Source: JBBSVE01 sp038233815 (GTDB lineage Bacteria > Pseudomonadota > Alphaproteobacteria > Rhodobacterales > Rhodobacteraceae). From it: DNA of 19,612 bases. Below the pieces are notes generated by a model. It saw nothing but the letters and a program-made list of their open reading frames with translations. It was not told where the DNA came from and did no database searches. The position numbers were made by a program, and so were the translations under genes. Location: the NCBI GenBank assembly GCA_038233815.1, contig JBBSVE010000049.1, positions 1 through 19,612 of the forward strand, in the 5' to 3' direction. This document shows positions 1 to 7,608 of this stretch, piece after piece (the stretch's first letter is position 1; each line of letters opens with the position of its first letter).

Positions 1-478
1 CCGCAAGTTCACGCCCGGCGGCTTCTACCGGGGCAATGCCGCGCGCGACCGGGTCTGGAAGACCGACAGCGGCAAAGCGGGGTTTACCGATCCCGACGTG
101 ATGATGTCGCTCGGCGCGGAGCCGGGGGCGGAAAGCTGGACGCTGGTCACGCTGCGGTCCAACGACCAGTTCAACACGACGATCTACGGCTACACCGACC
201 GGCTCCGCGGGCTCGAAGGCTCGCGCCGGATCGTGCTGATGAACCGAGGCGAGATCGCGCGCGCGGGTCTCGTCGTGGGGCAGACGGTGACGCTGACCGA
301 CATGTCCGGCGACCGGCGGGTGGCGGACATGCGCATTGTCGCCTACGATCTGCCCGACCGTTGCATAGGGTGCTATTACCCGGAGGCGAACCCGCTCGTC
401 CCGCTCGATCAGCACGATATCCTGTCGATGACGCCCGCCTACAAGGGTGCCCTCGTGCGGATTGCCGCCCAGCCCTGA
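1..478 (+). CDS. FdhF/YdeP-type molybdopterin oxidoreductase, C-terminal part
   Basis: This open frame enters from the left edge and ends with TGA at 476-478, giving about 158 C-terminal residues of a much longer protein. The visible part resembles the C-terminal molybdopterin-dinucleotide-binding domain of the FdhF/YdeP branch of the DMSO reductase superfamily. It begins with a stretch reading NAARDRVWKTDSGKA, continues through the TLRSNDQFNTTIYGY segment that contacts the cofactor, and then a beta-rich domain containing VLMNRGEIARAGL. Such proteins are cytoplasmic formate-dehydrogenase-like enzymes; E. coli YdeP is linked to acid resistance, but the substrate of this one cannot be read from the tail. 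The catalytic Cys/Sec site and any iron-sulfur motif lie outside the window. The DUF421 gene follows after 9 bases, so the two are probably co-transcribed. The family call is good; the substrate is unknown. Confidence 0.8.
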   Translation, partial: RKFTPGGFYRGNAARDRVWKTDSGKAGFTDPDVMMSLGAEPGAESWTLVTLRSNDQFNTTIYGYTDRLRGLEGSRRIVLMNRGEIARAGLVVGQTVTLTDMSGDRRVADMRIVAYDLPDRCIGCYYPEANPLVPLDQHDILSMTPAYKGALVRIAAQP

Positions 479-487
479 GGGAGCGCC

Positions 488-994
488 ATGCCCGATCTCG
501 TCGATCCGATCCTGCGCGCGCTGATTGTCGTCGGGCTGGTGATCCTGCTTTGCCGGATCAACGGGCTGCGGTCCTTCTCCAAGATGTCGAGCTTCGATTT
601 CGCTCTGACGGTAGCCACCGGGTCGCTTCTGGCGGGCGCGGTCCAGAACGTGGACCAGAACCTCGGCACGGGACTGGTCGCCATCGCCGCAATCTTCGCC
701 ATCCAGTATGCCATTGCGATTTGCCGCCGGAAGTTCCGTTGGGTCCAGCGTCTGACCGACAATGAGCCGCTGCTGCTGGTGGAGGACGGGCGCATCCTGC
801 ACGACAATCTCGGGACCGCACGGGTAACGGAGGATGACCTCTATGCCAAACTTCGGGAAAGCAACACCTTTTCCCTCGACGACGTGCGGGCCGTGGTGAT
901 GGAGACGACGGGCGACATCAGCGTGCTGAAGGCGGGCGGAACGGACCGGACCCTTGACCGCGATATCCTGAAGGGCGTCCGGCGCGGCACTTGA
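488..994 (+). CDS. DUF421 (YetF-like) membrane protein
   Basis: This 168-residue protein has two or three hydrophobic N-terminal segments, around residues 7-22 (ILRALIVVGLVILLCR), 35-52 and 60-78. A soluble DUF421 domain follows, recognisable by the run NEPLLLVEDGRIL near residue 96 and by the later DLYAKLRESNTFSLDDVRAVVMETTGDISVL. The length suits the short alphaproteobacterial members. The molecular function of DUF421 is not established; some Bacillus relatives are linked to sporulation or membrane stress, which I do not transfer here. The ATG at 488 is supported by GGGAG just after the stop codon of the preceding oxidoreductase gene, which suggests translational coupling in one operon. Confidence 0.85.
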   Translation: MPDLVDPILRALIVVGLVILLCRINGLRSFSKMSSFDFALTVATGSLLAGAVQNVDQNLGTGLVAIAAIFAIQYAIAICRRKFRWVQRLTDNEPLLLVEDGRILHDNLGTARVTEDDLYAKLRESNTFSLDDVRAVVMETTGDISVLKAGGTDRTLDRDILKGVRRGT

Positions 995-1130
995 GCGGCC
1001 TTTCCGCACCGCCCCGGCGGGATCTTCTTCCCGCGACGCAACCGCCGGGCATATCGCCGCGTTGTCGTTGCAACGGACGGCAAGCGGCCTGTCACGAAGC
1101 GCACGCGCCCATCAGAATGGAGTATCCAGA

Positions 1131-2072
1131 ATGAGCCCAACCTCGACCACCCCCCAGACCCCCCGCCAGCGCGGTGTCGATGACGCCCCCCATTCCAGCC
1201 CCGTCACCCCGGCCGAGGATGTGCGGTCCATCATGGTCAACAACGTCGCGTGGGGTGCCGTGTTCGCGGGCGCCTTCGTCGGCCTCACCACGCAACTCAT
1301 CATCAACATGATCGGCATCGGCGTGGGTGCGGCGACTCTCGACCCAGGCACCGGCGACAACCCGGCGGTTTCCACCCTGTCCATCGGGGCGGCGGTCTGG
1401 TTCGGCGTGGCAGCTGTTCTGGGCGCGCTTGCGGGTGGTGTCACGGCAGGCCGGCTGTCTGGCAAGCCGAAGGAGTCGACGGCGCGCTGGCATGGTCTGA
1501 CGTCCTGGGCCGTGATGACGATGGTCGTGATCTATCTCGTCGGGTCGGGTATCGGCGGACTGGTCGGCGGTGCGGCGTCCACCCTGTCGTCCGCAGCGGG
1601 CGGGATTGCCAGCGCCGCGGGCGGTGCTGCGAAGGTGGCAGGGAATGCTGTCGATGCGACAGGCGCCAATCCGTTCGCGAGCATCCAGCAGTCGATCGAA
1701 AGCACGGTGCCGCAGAATGCCGATCCTGCACAGGCGCGTGACGCGGCCATCGCCGCCGTGAGAGCGGCCGTCGCAGGATCCCCCGCCGATGAGGCGCAGG
1801 CCAAGCAACAGGCAGCGCAGGCGTTGGCTTCGGCGCAGGGCATCCCGCTGCCGGAAGCGCAGGCCAAGATCGACCAGTATCAGGCGCAGTACAAAAAGAC
1901 TGTGGAGGATGCCAAGCAAGCGGCGATCAAGGCCGCCGACGTCGCGGCCAAAGCGACCACGCAGACGGCACTCTATGCCTCTCTCGGCATGATCATCGCG
2001 GGTCTTGCGGCATGGTTCGGTGGCGGCCTCGGTGCCGTCGAGCCGACGGTGACGCGCCGCCGGGTCGCCTGA
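1131..2072 (+). CDS. Membrane protein with glycine-zipper-like and helical middle (often labelled PhnA-like)
   Basis: This 313-residue protein has a polar, Pro/Thr-rich N-terminus of about 35 residues. Hydrophobic segments follow near residues 39-62, 85-106 and 122-142. Next comes a Gly/Ala-rich stretch (about 143-175) with small-residue spacing like a glycine zipper, an Ala/Gln/Lys-rich segment (about 190-275) likely to be long helix or coiled coil, and a final membrane segment near 282-302. I recall similar alphaproteobacterial proteins being labelled PhnA-like, but there is no sign of a phosphonate role, so I treat it as uncharacterised. An upstream start at 1062 is in frame, but ATG 1131 has GGAG 8 bases ahead and yields a normal membrane-protein start. 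It sits between DUF421 and a Crp/Fnr regulator, which suggests an envelope or stress setting. Confidence 0.75.
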   Translation: MSPTSTTPQTPRQRGVDDAPHSSPVTPAEDVRSIMVNNVAWGAVFAGAFVGLTTQLIINMIGIGVGAATLDPGTGDNPAVSTLSIGAAVWFGVAAVLGALAGGVTAGRLSGKPKESTARWHGLTSWAVMTMVVIYLVGSGIGGLVGGAASTLSSAAGGIASAAGGAAKVAGNAVDATGANPFASIQQSIESTVPQNADPAQARDAAIAAVRAAVAGSPADEAQAKQQAAQALASAQGIPLPEAQAKIDQYQAQYKKTVEDAKQAAIKAADVAAKATTQTALYASLGMIIAGLAAWFGGGLGAVEPTVTRRRVA

Positions 2073-2085
2073 ACCGGCACAATCG

Positions 2086-2119
2086 ACGTATCCCCGGCAG
2101 TTCCGTGTCGGGGATACGT
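2086..2119 (+). terminator. Perfect 11-bp hairpin after the membrane protein gene
   Basis: ACGTATCCCCG at 2086-2096 pairs perfectly with CGGGGATACGT at 2109-2119 around a 12-base loop. It starts 14 bases after the stop codon at 2072. There is no T-run after it, so it is either a terminator without a U-tract or a 3'-end-stabilising structure. Confidence 0.55.
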
Positions 2120-2142
2120 GTCCCACAGACCTATCCGTTCGG

Positions 2143-2231
2143 CCGTACCAAAGCCAATTCGACTCTCCACCCGCCGGGTTTCGATGGTACGGTTGCATAT
2201 CGACCGTCGGCGGTTTTCGGGCAATATCGAC
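2143..2231. promoter_or_regulatory. Leader region of the Crp/Fnr gene with inverted and direct repeats
   Basis: The 206-base gap 2073-2278 holds the hairpin above and then this stretch. CCGTACCA at 2143-2150 is the exact reverse complement of TGGTACGG at 2185-2192, with 34 bases between. ATATCGAC occurs twice, at 2197-2204 and 2224-2231, in the same orientation and 27 bases apart. Both could be binding sites controlling the regulator gene that starts at 2279. I could not identify a convincing -35/-10 pair. The repeats are short enough to arise by chance. Confidence 0.25.
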
Positions 2232-2278
2232 TTTGAGAGACCGTTCTCGCGCTCCTGCGCTTCGTCGAGGGCATATTG

Positions 2279-2998
2279 ATGGCAAAGCGACTGGCAGGCC
2301 CCGCGGGGCACAATTTTCTTCTGCATTCCCTTTCCGCGAGCGATTTCAAGCTGTTACAGCCGTCGCTCACAGAGGTCGCACTGCCGCAGCACATGGTGCT
2401 CGACCCGGCCGGGGCGACGATCAGCACGCTCTATTTCCCCGTCACGGGCGTCGGATCGGTGATCGCGCATGGACCCGGCTCCCGCCGGATCGAGGCCGGG
2501 CTCTTCGGGAGGGAAGGGATGTCGGGCACCTCCATCCTCCTCGGCAGCGAGAGCAGCCCGAACGAGACCATCATCCAGGTCTCAGGGCAGGGCCTCTCGA
2601 TCCCGGTGGAGGCGTTCCGGGCGCATCTTGCGAGCTCCCCGACGATGGCGGCCCGGCTGTATCCCTTCCTTCACGCGATGTTCATCCAGGCTTCGTACAC
2701 TGCCCTGTCGAACGGTCATGCAAAGCTGGAGGAGCGGCTCGCGCGGTGGCTTCTCATGTGCCACGACCGGATCGACGGCGACGCAATTGAACTCACGCAC
2801 GATTTTTTGTCGATCATGCTGGGCGTGCGGCGTGCCGGCGTTACCGTCGGCGCCCACATGCTGGAGGGCAAGGGCATGATCCGGGCGGAGCGGGGCCGCA
2901 TCACCATCCTCGACCGCGAAGGGCTGGAGGAGCAAGCGCATGGTTCCCACGGCATCCCGGAGACAGAGTACGAGCGCCTGTTCGGGCTGGCGTCCTGA
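2279..2998 (+). CDS. Crp/Fnr-family transcriptional regulator
   Basis: This 239-residue cytoplasmic protein has an N-terminal cyclic-nucleotide-like beta-barrel (about residues 15-120; YFPVTGVGSVI and GLFGREGMSGTSILLG are typical) and a long dimer helix. It ends in a winged helix-turn-helix (about 170-220; DFLSIMLGVRRAGVTVG, then GMIRAERGRITILDREGL). The barrel lacks the Glu/Arg pair expected for cAMP binding, and the protein has only a single cysteine (LMCHD), so an Fnr-type iron-sulfur cluster is not expected. This is the large non-CRP, non-FNR class whose ligand is usually unknown. The start is ATG 2279, with GAGG 8 bases upstream; the adjacent TTG at 2276 would add one residue. It converges with the histidine kinase gene and shares a stop-codon hairpin with it. 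Confidence 0.88.
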   Translation: MAKRLAGPAGHNFLLHSLSASDFKLLQPSLTEVALPQHMVLDPAGATISTLYFPVTGVGSVIAHGPGSRRIEAGLFGREGMSGTSILLGSESSPNETIIQVSGQGLSIPVEAFRAHLASSPTMAARLYPFLHAMFIQASYTALSNGHAKLEERLARWLLMCHDRIDGDAIELTHDFLSIMLGVRRAGVTVGAHMLEGKGMIRAERGRITILDREGLEEQAHGSHGIPETEYERLFGLAS

Positions 2999-3011
2999 CG
3001 TCCGCCGTCAG
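2995..3011. terminator. Stop-codon hairpin at convergent regulator/kinase ends
   Basis: CTGACG (2995-3000), a 5-base loop, and CGTCAG (3006-3011) form a perfect 6-bp stem. The stem contains the TGA of the regulator (2996-2998) and, on the other strand, the TGA of the kinase (3010-3008), so the two stops pair. The structure is symmetric and could act on transcripts from both sides. No T-run accompanies it. Confidence 0.5.
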
Positions 3012-3661
3012 TGGTAGGCCGGAACCTCGATCTCGCATGTTATGCCGGTGCCCGTCGCGTACGTGATATCGACCCGCCCGCCCAGGCGCGCGACGGTGGA
3101 GGTGATCATCCGCATCCCGAACCCGCCTTGGGCGGTGGGACCAGCCGAGCCACCCGGCCCGTCGTCGGACGCGAGAAGGCGAAGGTTGTTGCGCCCCGCG
3201 ATTGCAGCCTCGAGGCTCAGTGTCACCGGCGCCCCGTCGCGCGATCCGTGCTTCACCGCGTTCAGCGCAAGCTCCGTGATGACGAGGCACAGCTGCGCCG
3301 CGATGTCTGCGGAAACGAGCACATCGTCGGCCCGCACGCGCAGGATCGCGTCGGTGCTGTCCTCGATTTCCGCGCAGACTGGTGCCAGAAACCGGGCCAG
3401 ATCAACGGACGTTCCGTCCACGTCCTGCGACAGGTGCCGGTGAAGCCGCGCCGTCGCCATCAGGCGAACCGAGGCGCGCTCCAGCGCCGCACGGGCACTA
3501 TCCGCATCCACGATTCCGCGGCTTTCCCGTTTCAGCATGATCGCGGTGAGCTGGATGCTGTTGGCGATCCGGTGATCGGCCTCTTGCGCCGCGCGAATGC
3601 CGGACGGGCCGACCGGGGCACCCGCCGCGCTGTCGAATCCCACGCTCAGACGTTTCGTCAT
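3008..3661 (-). CDS. Short soluble sensor histidine kinase (HisKA_2/HWE-like)
   Basis: This 217-residue kinase core has no membrane segment and no PAS, GAF or other input domain. The phosphoacceptor region is EADHRIANSIQLTAIML, with His30 the likely phosphorylated residue. The HATPase domain shows the N-box ELALNAVKHG (Asn134), DDGPG (166-170) and GGFGM (179-183). This pattern fits the HisKA_2/HWE group common in alphaproteobacteria, some members of which feed the PhyR general stress response. A longer frame opens upstream to 3868, but ATG 3661 has GGGGGAG about 7 bases ahead and makes a compact domain without an unlikely leader. No response regulator gene lies nearby, so its partner is elsewhere. 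How it senses a signal without an input domain is unclear; a partner protein is possible. Confidence 0.85.
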   Translation of the reverse strand: MTKRLSVGFDSAAGAPVGPSGIRAAQEADHRIANSIQLTAIMLKRESRGIVDADSARAALERASVRLMATARLHRHLSQDVDGTSVDLARFLAPVCAEIEDSTDAILRVRADDVLVSADIAAQLCLVITELALNAVKHGSRDGAPVTLSLEAAIAGRNNLRLLASDDGPGGSAGPTAQGGFGMRMITSTVARLGGRVDITYATGTGITCEIEVPAYH

Positions 3662-3882
3662 CGACCCGCTCCCCCATGTCATGTGTGGTGAGGCTTCGTG
3701 CGGGGATTGCATGTTCCCGGCCCCATGCACGCTACAGCAATTCGCACGCAGTGCAAGGTGCGTAGGGATACGAACGCACGGACGGTTGTCTGTGGTCGGG
3801 GCCGCGGGCACAGGGCGCGCTTTTCCCGGCCGGCCATCCGTGCAATAGGGAAGAGGCACCCCAGCCATCCGGGAACCGGGAC
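3662..3882. promoter_or_regulatory. Divergent intergenic region between kinase and ABC exporter
   Basis: These 221 bases must hold promoters for both the minus-strand kinase and the plus-strand exporter. On the minus strand, TTGCAC and TAGCGT, about 16 bases apart (around 3760-3735), could form a weak promoter for the kinase. I looked for the alphaproteobacterial EcfG stress promoter (GGAAC, 16-17 bases, CGTT) and found the GGAAC half alone, without a matching -10. No gene or strong structure was seen. Confidence 0.25.
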
Positions 3883-5691
3883 TTGCCGAACGACACCCGC
3901 CAGATCGAGAGCGATACCGTCGTGGCCCCGCCGCGCCGCGTGCGCAAGTCGTTTCTGAACGACAGCCTGCTGTGGCGGCTCATCCGGGAGAGCGTGCCCG
4001 AGCACAAGGGCCAGTATGCCGCCGCCATTGCCGCCATGGTGGTCGTGGCCGCCACGACCGCACTGTCGGCCTGGATCATGGGCGAGATTGTCAATTCCAT
4101 GGGATCGGGCAGTCGGGACCGTGTGATCGCCGTCGCCGGCGGGGTCGCTCTGATCTTCTTTCTGAAGGGCGTGGCGAGCTTCGTTCAGTCGGTCCTGATG
4201 GCGCGGGCCGGCAACCGGATCGTGGCGCGCAAGCAGTCGCTGCTGTTCCGCAGGCTGCTCACGCAGGGCATCGCGTTCTTCAACACGACCGAATCGTCCG
4301 ACCTCATCCTGCGCGTCACGCAGAGCGCGCAGATGGCGCGCGGCGTCATCGACACGATCGTGACGGGCTACGTGCGCGACCTGCTGACGCTGATGGGGCT
4401 TCTGGCCGTCATGTTCTACCAGCAGCCGGTCCTGTCGCTCGTCTGCCTCCTGATCGGTCCGGTGGCGCTGCTGGGCGTACGGATGCTTCTGAAAAAGGTG
4501 CGCCACGTCATGGCGCAGGAACTGGCGGGGCTGACCGAGATCATCCGCGTCCTGCAGGAAGCCTCGATCGGCGCGCGCGTCGTCAAGGCCTTCGGGCTGG
4601 AGGAGCGGATGGCCGGGCGGATGGACTATGCGATCCGCACGGTGGAGAAACGCTCCAACAAGATGATCCGGCTCGAGGCAGCCACGACGCCGTTGATGGA
4701 CACGATCACGGGGCTCGCCATCGCGTCCATCGTTATGCTGAGCACGGTCAGCATGTTCGGCCAGGAGGTTGGCAATCCGGGCCAGCTCATGTCCTTCGTG
4801 ACCGCCTTCCTGATGGCCTACGAGCCTGCAAAGCGGCTGTCGCGGATGCGGATCAACATCGAGTCCTCGATGGTCGGCGTCCGCATGATGTATTCCCTTC
4901 TCGACGAGCCGATCACGGTGGCCGAATCGGCGAACCCGGTGGACCTGCCGCCCGGACCGGGCAACGTGGCGTTGAACACGGTCGATTTTTCCTACGGCGG
5001 CGACGGGCGCGTGTTCCAGAACCTGTCGCTCGACTTTCCGGCGGGCAAGACGACCGCGCTGGTCGGCCCGTCGGGCGGGGGCAAGTCCACGATCCTGAAC
5101 CTGATCCTCAGGCTCTACGACCCCGAGGATGGAACCGTCACGATCGACGGGCATGACATCAAGGAGGCGTCCTCCGCCTCCCTGCGCCGAAAGATCGCCT
5201 TTGTCGGGCAGGACACGTTCCTGTTTTCCTCCACCATCCTCGACAACATCCGTCTGGCGCGCCCCGATGCCACGGACGAGGAGGTGCACGAGGCGGCCGG
5301 CGTCGCCCATGCGCGCGAATTCATCGACCGGCTGCCCAAGGGCTACGACACGAAAATCGGCGAAAACGGCACGTTCCTGTCGGGCGGTCAGCGCCAGCGG
5401 CTTTCTATCGCGCGCGCGGTGCTGCGCCGTGCCCCGATCCTGCTGCTGGACGAGGCGACGAGCGCGCTCGACGGGCAGTCCGAGAGCCTCGTGCGCGAGG
5501 CGCTAGGCCGGATCACCACCGGCACCACGACGATCATCGTCGCGCACCGTCTGTCGACCATCCTGACCGCCGACCGGATCTGCTACATCGAGAACGGCGA
5601 GGTGCTGGAGCAGGGATCGCTGCACGATCTTCTGGCACTGGGCGGCAAGTTCCGCGCGCTCTACCGCACCCAGTTCGGCGGGGAGAGCTGA
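3883..5691 (+). CDS. ABC exporter, fused permease and ATPase (MsbA-like)
   Basis: This 602-residue half-transporter would homodimerise in the inner membrane. Residues about 25-325 form the six-helix exporter domain, with hydrophobic segments near 46-70, 84-104, 165-180, 184-203 and 273-292. Residues about 360-600 form the ATPase. Walker A is GPSGGGKST (395-403), the Q-loop is Gln443, the signature is LSGGQ (499-503), Walker B is ILLLDE with catalytic Glu524, and the switch His is His555. All catalytic residues are present. The closest general type is MsbA or lipid/multidrug exporters; the substrate cannot be told. The start is uncertain: TTG 3883 gives a normal N-terminus but a weak ribosome site, and GTG 3922 is an alternative. 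It stands alone in its transcription unit and ends in a hairpin shared with the convergent dipeptidase gene. Confidence 0.88.
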   Translation: MPNDTRQIESDTVVAPPRRVRKSFLNDSLLWRLIRESVPEHKGQYAAAIAAMVVVAATTALSAWIMGEIVNSMGSGSRDRVIAVAGGVALIFFLKGVASFVQSVLMARAGNRIVARKQSLLFRRLLTQGIAFFNTTESSDLILRVTQSAQMARGVIDTIVTGYVRDLLTLMGLLAVMFYQQPVLSLVCLLIGPVALLGVRMLLKKVRHVMAQELAGLTEIIRVLQEASIGARVVKAFGLEERMAGRMDYAIRTVEKRSNKMIRLEAATTPLMDTITGLAIASIVMLSTVSMFGQEVGNPGQLMSFVTAFLMAYEPAKRLSRMRINIESSMVGVRMMYSLLDEPITVAESANPVDLPPGPGNVALNTVDFSYGGDGRVFQNLSLDFPAGKTTALVGPSGGGKSTILNLILRLYDPEDGTVTIDGHDIKEASSASLRRKIAFVGQDTFLFSSTILDNIRLARPDATDEEVHEAAGVAHAREFIDRLPKGYDTKIGENGTFLSGGQRQRLSIARAVLRRAPILLLDEATSALDGQSESLVREALGRITTGTTTIIVAHRLSTILTADRICYIENGEVLEQGSLHDLLALGGKFRALYRTQFGGES

Positions 5692-5705
5692 CGCGAACCG
5701 TCAGC
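5687..5705. terminator. Stop-codon hairpin at convergent exporter/dipeptidase ends
   Basis: GCTGACG (5687-5693), a 5-base loop, and CGTCAGC (5699-5705) form a perfect 7-bp stem. It contains the exporter's TGA (5689-5691) and the dipeptidase's TGA (5703-5701 on the minus strand). Its inner 17 bases have exactly the same plan as the hairpin at 2995-3011, differing only in the loop. Confidence 0.5.
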
Positions 5706-6789
5706 CCACCGCTCCCCACGTCCGCTCCAGCACGGCAAGCCAGTTGTCAGCGCAGATCTTCGCCAGCAGCGGCTCAGTGTAGCCATGCGTCCGCATTGCA
5801 TCCTGTAGCGCCGGAAGCCCGGTCACATCGCCGATGCCCTTCGGCACCGTGGCACCGTCGAAGTCCGATCCGAGGCCGACGTGATCCTCGCCCAGTTGCC
5901 CGATCAGATGGTCGAGATGCCGCATCACCGGGTCCCAGCCCATGTCGGCAGAATCGCGGCCGTCGGGGCGCAGGAAGCAGGTGGCGAAGTTCAGCCCCAC
6001 CATGCCGCCGCTGTCGCGGATCAGGCCGAGCTGGCGGTCGGTGAGGTTGCGGGTCGATTGCGTCACCGCATGGGCGTTGGAATGGGTGGCGACCAGCGGC
6101 GCGTCGGAGATGGCGGCCACGTCGTCGAAGCCCTTCTCGTTCAGGTGGCTCAGATCGACAAGAATCTTCAGGGCATTGCACGCGCGGACCAGTGCCTTGC
6201 CCGCCTCCGTCAACCCCGGCCCGGTGTCGGGATCGCCGGGAAAGCGGAACGGGACGCCGTGGCCGAAGACCGTGGGGCGCGACCAGACCGGACCGAGCGA
6301 GCGCAACCCCATGGCGTGGAGGAGCGGCAGCGCGTCCAGATCCTCGCCGATCGCCTCCGCCCCCTCCATATGCATGATCGCAGCGATGCGCCCGGCGGCG
6401 ATGCATTCGCGGATCTCGGCGACCGTGGTGCAGACACGGAAGCGGTCGGGGGCCGCGCGTTCCATCCACCTCAGATGGCCGGCCATGGCAAGCGCCACGG
6501 GCTGGGCCGCCGCCGCGTCGATGAGCGGGGGCAACGGGAGGTCGTAGGGCGGCGCATCCATCGCCGCCATCGTGTCCGTCAGATCGCCCAGCTTCGGCGA
6601 CGGAATGTAGATCGCGAAGAATCCGCCCGCGAACCCGCCCGCCTTCATCCGGGGCAGGTCGAGATGCCCTTCGCCGTTACCGCGGAGCCAGATCTCCTCG
6701 CGCCGGTCGGGCGCGCGCAGGAGGCGGAGGAGGAAATCGTTGTGACCGTCGAAAACCGGATGCTGCATCGGGGCGGTGTCCATTGGCAT
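5701..6789 (-). CDS. M19-family dipeptidase (membrane/renal dipeptidase type), copy 1
   Basis: This 362-residue binuclear-zinc peptidase carries all the family ligands. These are HND (His16, Asp18), the bridging Glu142 in HMEGAE, His215 in DLSHLNE, His236 in ATHSNAHA, the substrate-binding Arg247 in STRNLTD, and Asp309 in GSDFDG. M19 enzymes cleave dipeptides and often tolerate a D-residue at the C-terminal position. There is no signal peptide or lipobox, so the enzyme should be cytoplasmic despite the family name. It is the last gene of the peptide-importer run, 57 bases after an ATPase gene. No clear ribosome site precedes any of the three clustered in-frame ATGs (6789, 6783, 6768), so the exact start is unsure. 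The paralogue at 12166-13200 shares long identical stretches with it. Confidence 0.9.
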   Translation of the reverse strand: MPMDTAPMQHPVFDGHNDFLLRLLRAPDRREEIWLRGNGEGHLDLPRMKAGGFAGGFFAIYIPSPKLGDLTDTMAAMDAPPYDLPLPPLIDAAAAQPVALAMAGHLRWMERAAPDRFRVCTTVAEIRECIAAGRIAAIMHMEGAEAIGEDLDALPLLHAMGLRSLGPVWSRPTVFGHGVPFRFPGDPDTGPGLTEAGKALVRACNALKILVDLSHLNEKGFDDVAAISDAPLVATHSNAHAVTQSTRNLTDRQLGLIRDSGGMVGLNFATCFLRPDGRDSADMGWDPVMRHLDHLIGQLGEDHVGLGSDFDGATVPKGIGDVTGLPALQDAMRTHGYTEPLLAKICADNWLAVLERTWGAVG

Positions 6790-6846
6790 GGGAAAGGGGG
6801 TCGCAGCCCCACAGTTCGGTCAAGAGGCGGTGCGGCGCAAGGGCCG

Positions 6847-7608
6847 TCAGCCCAGCATCCGGTCCGCCGAGGCATCAAACAGCGTGCGCGCATAGTCGGT
6901 CGTCATCCGGGCTTCCGCCAGCGCCTCGCGGGTCAGCTCCTCCACCGCCATGCCGTTCTGCATCAGCAGCACCCGGTCGCACATGTGGTCGATCACGGCG
7001 AGGTCGTGGCTCACCATCAGGAACGTCAGACCCCGTTCCTCGCCCAGGCGGGACAGCAGGTTCAGCGTCTCGGCCTGCACCGAGGCATCGAGCGCGGAGG
7101 TCGGCTCGTCCAGCAGCAGGATCTCAGGCTCCAGCATAAGGGCGCGGGCGATGGCCACGCGCTGACGCTGCCCGCCGGAAAGCTGGTGCGGATAGCGAAA
7201 GCGGAACGACGGCGGCAGGCCCACGTCCGCCAGCGCCTGTGTCACCCGCGCGTCGGAGCCTTTCAGCCCGTGGATCGCCAGCGGCTCGGACAGGGTGCGG
7301 TCGATCGTGTGGCGCGGATGGATCGAGGCGTAGGGGTCTTGGAACACCATCTGCACACGAGCCGAAAAGGCGCGCCCGCGCCGGACCGGCAGCGCCTCCC
7401 CCCCGATCAGGATCGTGCCGGAGGTCACCGGGGCCAGTCCGCAGATCGCACGCAGGATGGTCGATTTGCCCGACCCGCTTTCCCCGACGAGGCCGTAGCT
7501 TTCGCGCGCCGCGACGGACAGCGACACGTCGCGGACGGCATGAACCGTGCGCCGGTTGGCGATGAAATCGACGCAGAGACGGTCGATCTCGATCAGCGCG
7601 GCGGTCAT
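6847..7608 (-). CDS. Peptide ABC transporter ATP-binding protein (DppF/OppF-like)
   Basis: This 253-residue ATPase of the dipeptide/oligopeptide/nickel import family drives transport at the inner face of the membrane with its partner from the next gene. Walker A is GESGSGKST (42-50), followed by the Q-loop FQDPYASIHPR, the signature LSGGQRQR (143-150), Walker B ILLLDE with Glu168, and the switch His201. It is shorter than typical OppF (about 320 residues) and lacks the usual C-terminal cysteine motif that follows HPYT in many relatives. The ATG at 7608 overlaps the stop of the preceding ATPase gene as ATGA and has a strong AGGAGG site, so the two are translationally coupled. Confidence 0.9.
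   Translation of the reverse strand: MTAALIEIDRLCVDFIANRRTVHAVRDVSLSVAARESYGLVGESGSGKSTILRAICGLAPVTSGTILIGGEALPVRRGRAFSARVQMVFQDPYASIHPRHTIDRTLSEPLAIHGLKGSDARVTQALADVGLPPSFRFRYPHQLSGGQRQRVAIARALMLEPEILLLDEPTSALDASVQAETLNLLSRLGEERGLTFLMVSHDLAVIDHMCDRVLLMQNGMAVEELTREALAEARMTTDYARTLFDASADRMLG

Noticed and set aside
1066..1075. 10-bp palindrome CGTTGCAACG ahead of the glycine-rich membrane protein
   Set aside because: It is short, has no second copy, and its position relative to a promoter cannot be fixed, so chance is the simplest explanation.
3662..3882. EcfG-type general stress promoter ahead of the histidine kinase or exporter
   Set aside because: GGAAC is present on both strands, but neither has a CGTT-like -10 at 16-17 bases.
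3679..5310. Long open frame opposite the ABC exporter gene
   Set aside because: The exporter on the other strand has all conserved ABC motifs. The opposing product is rich in Arg, His, Asp and Gln, as expected from reading a high-GC gene backwards, and matches no family.
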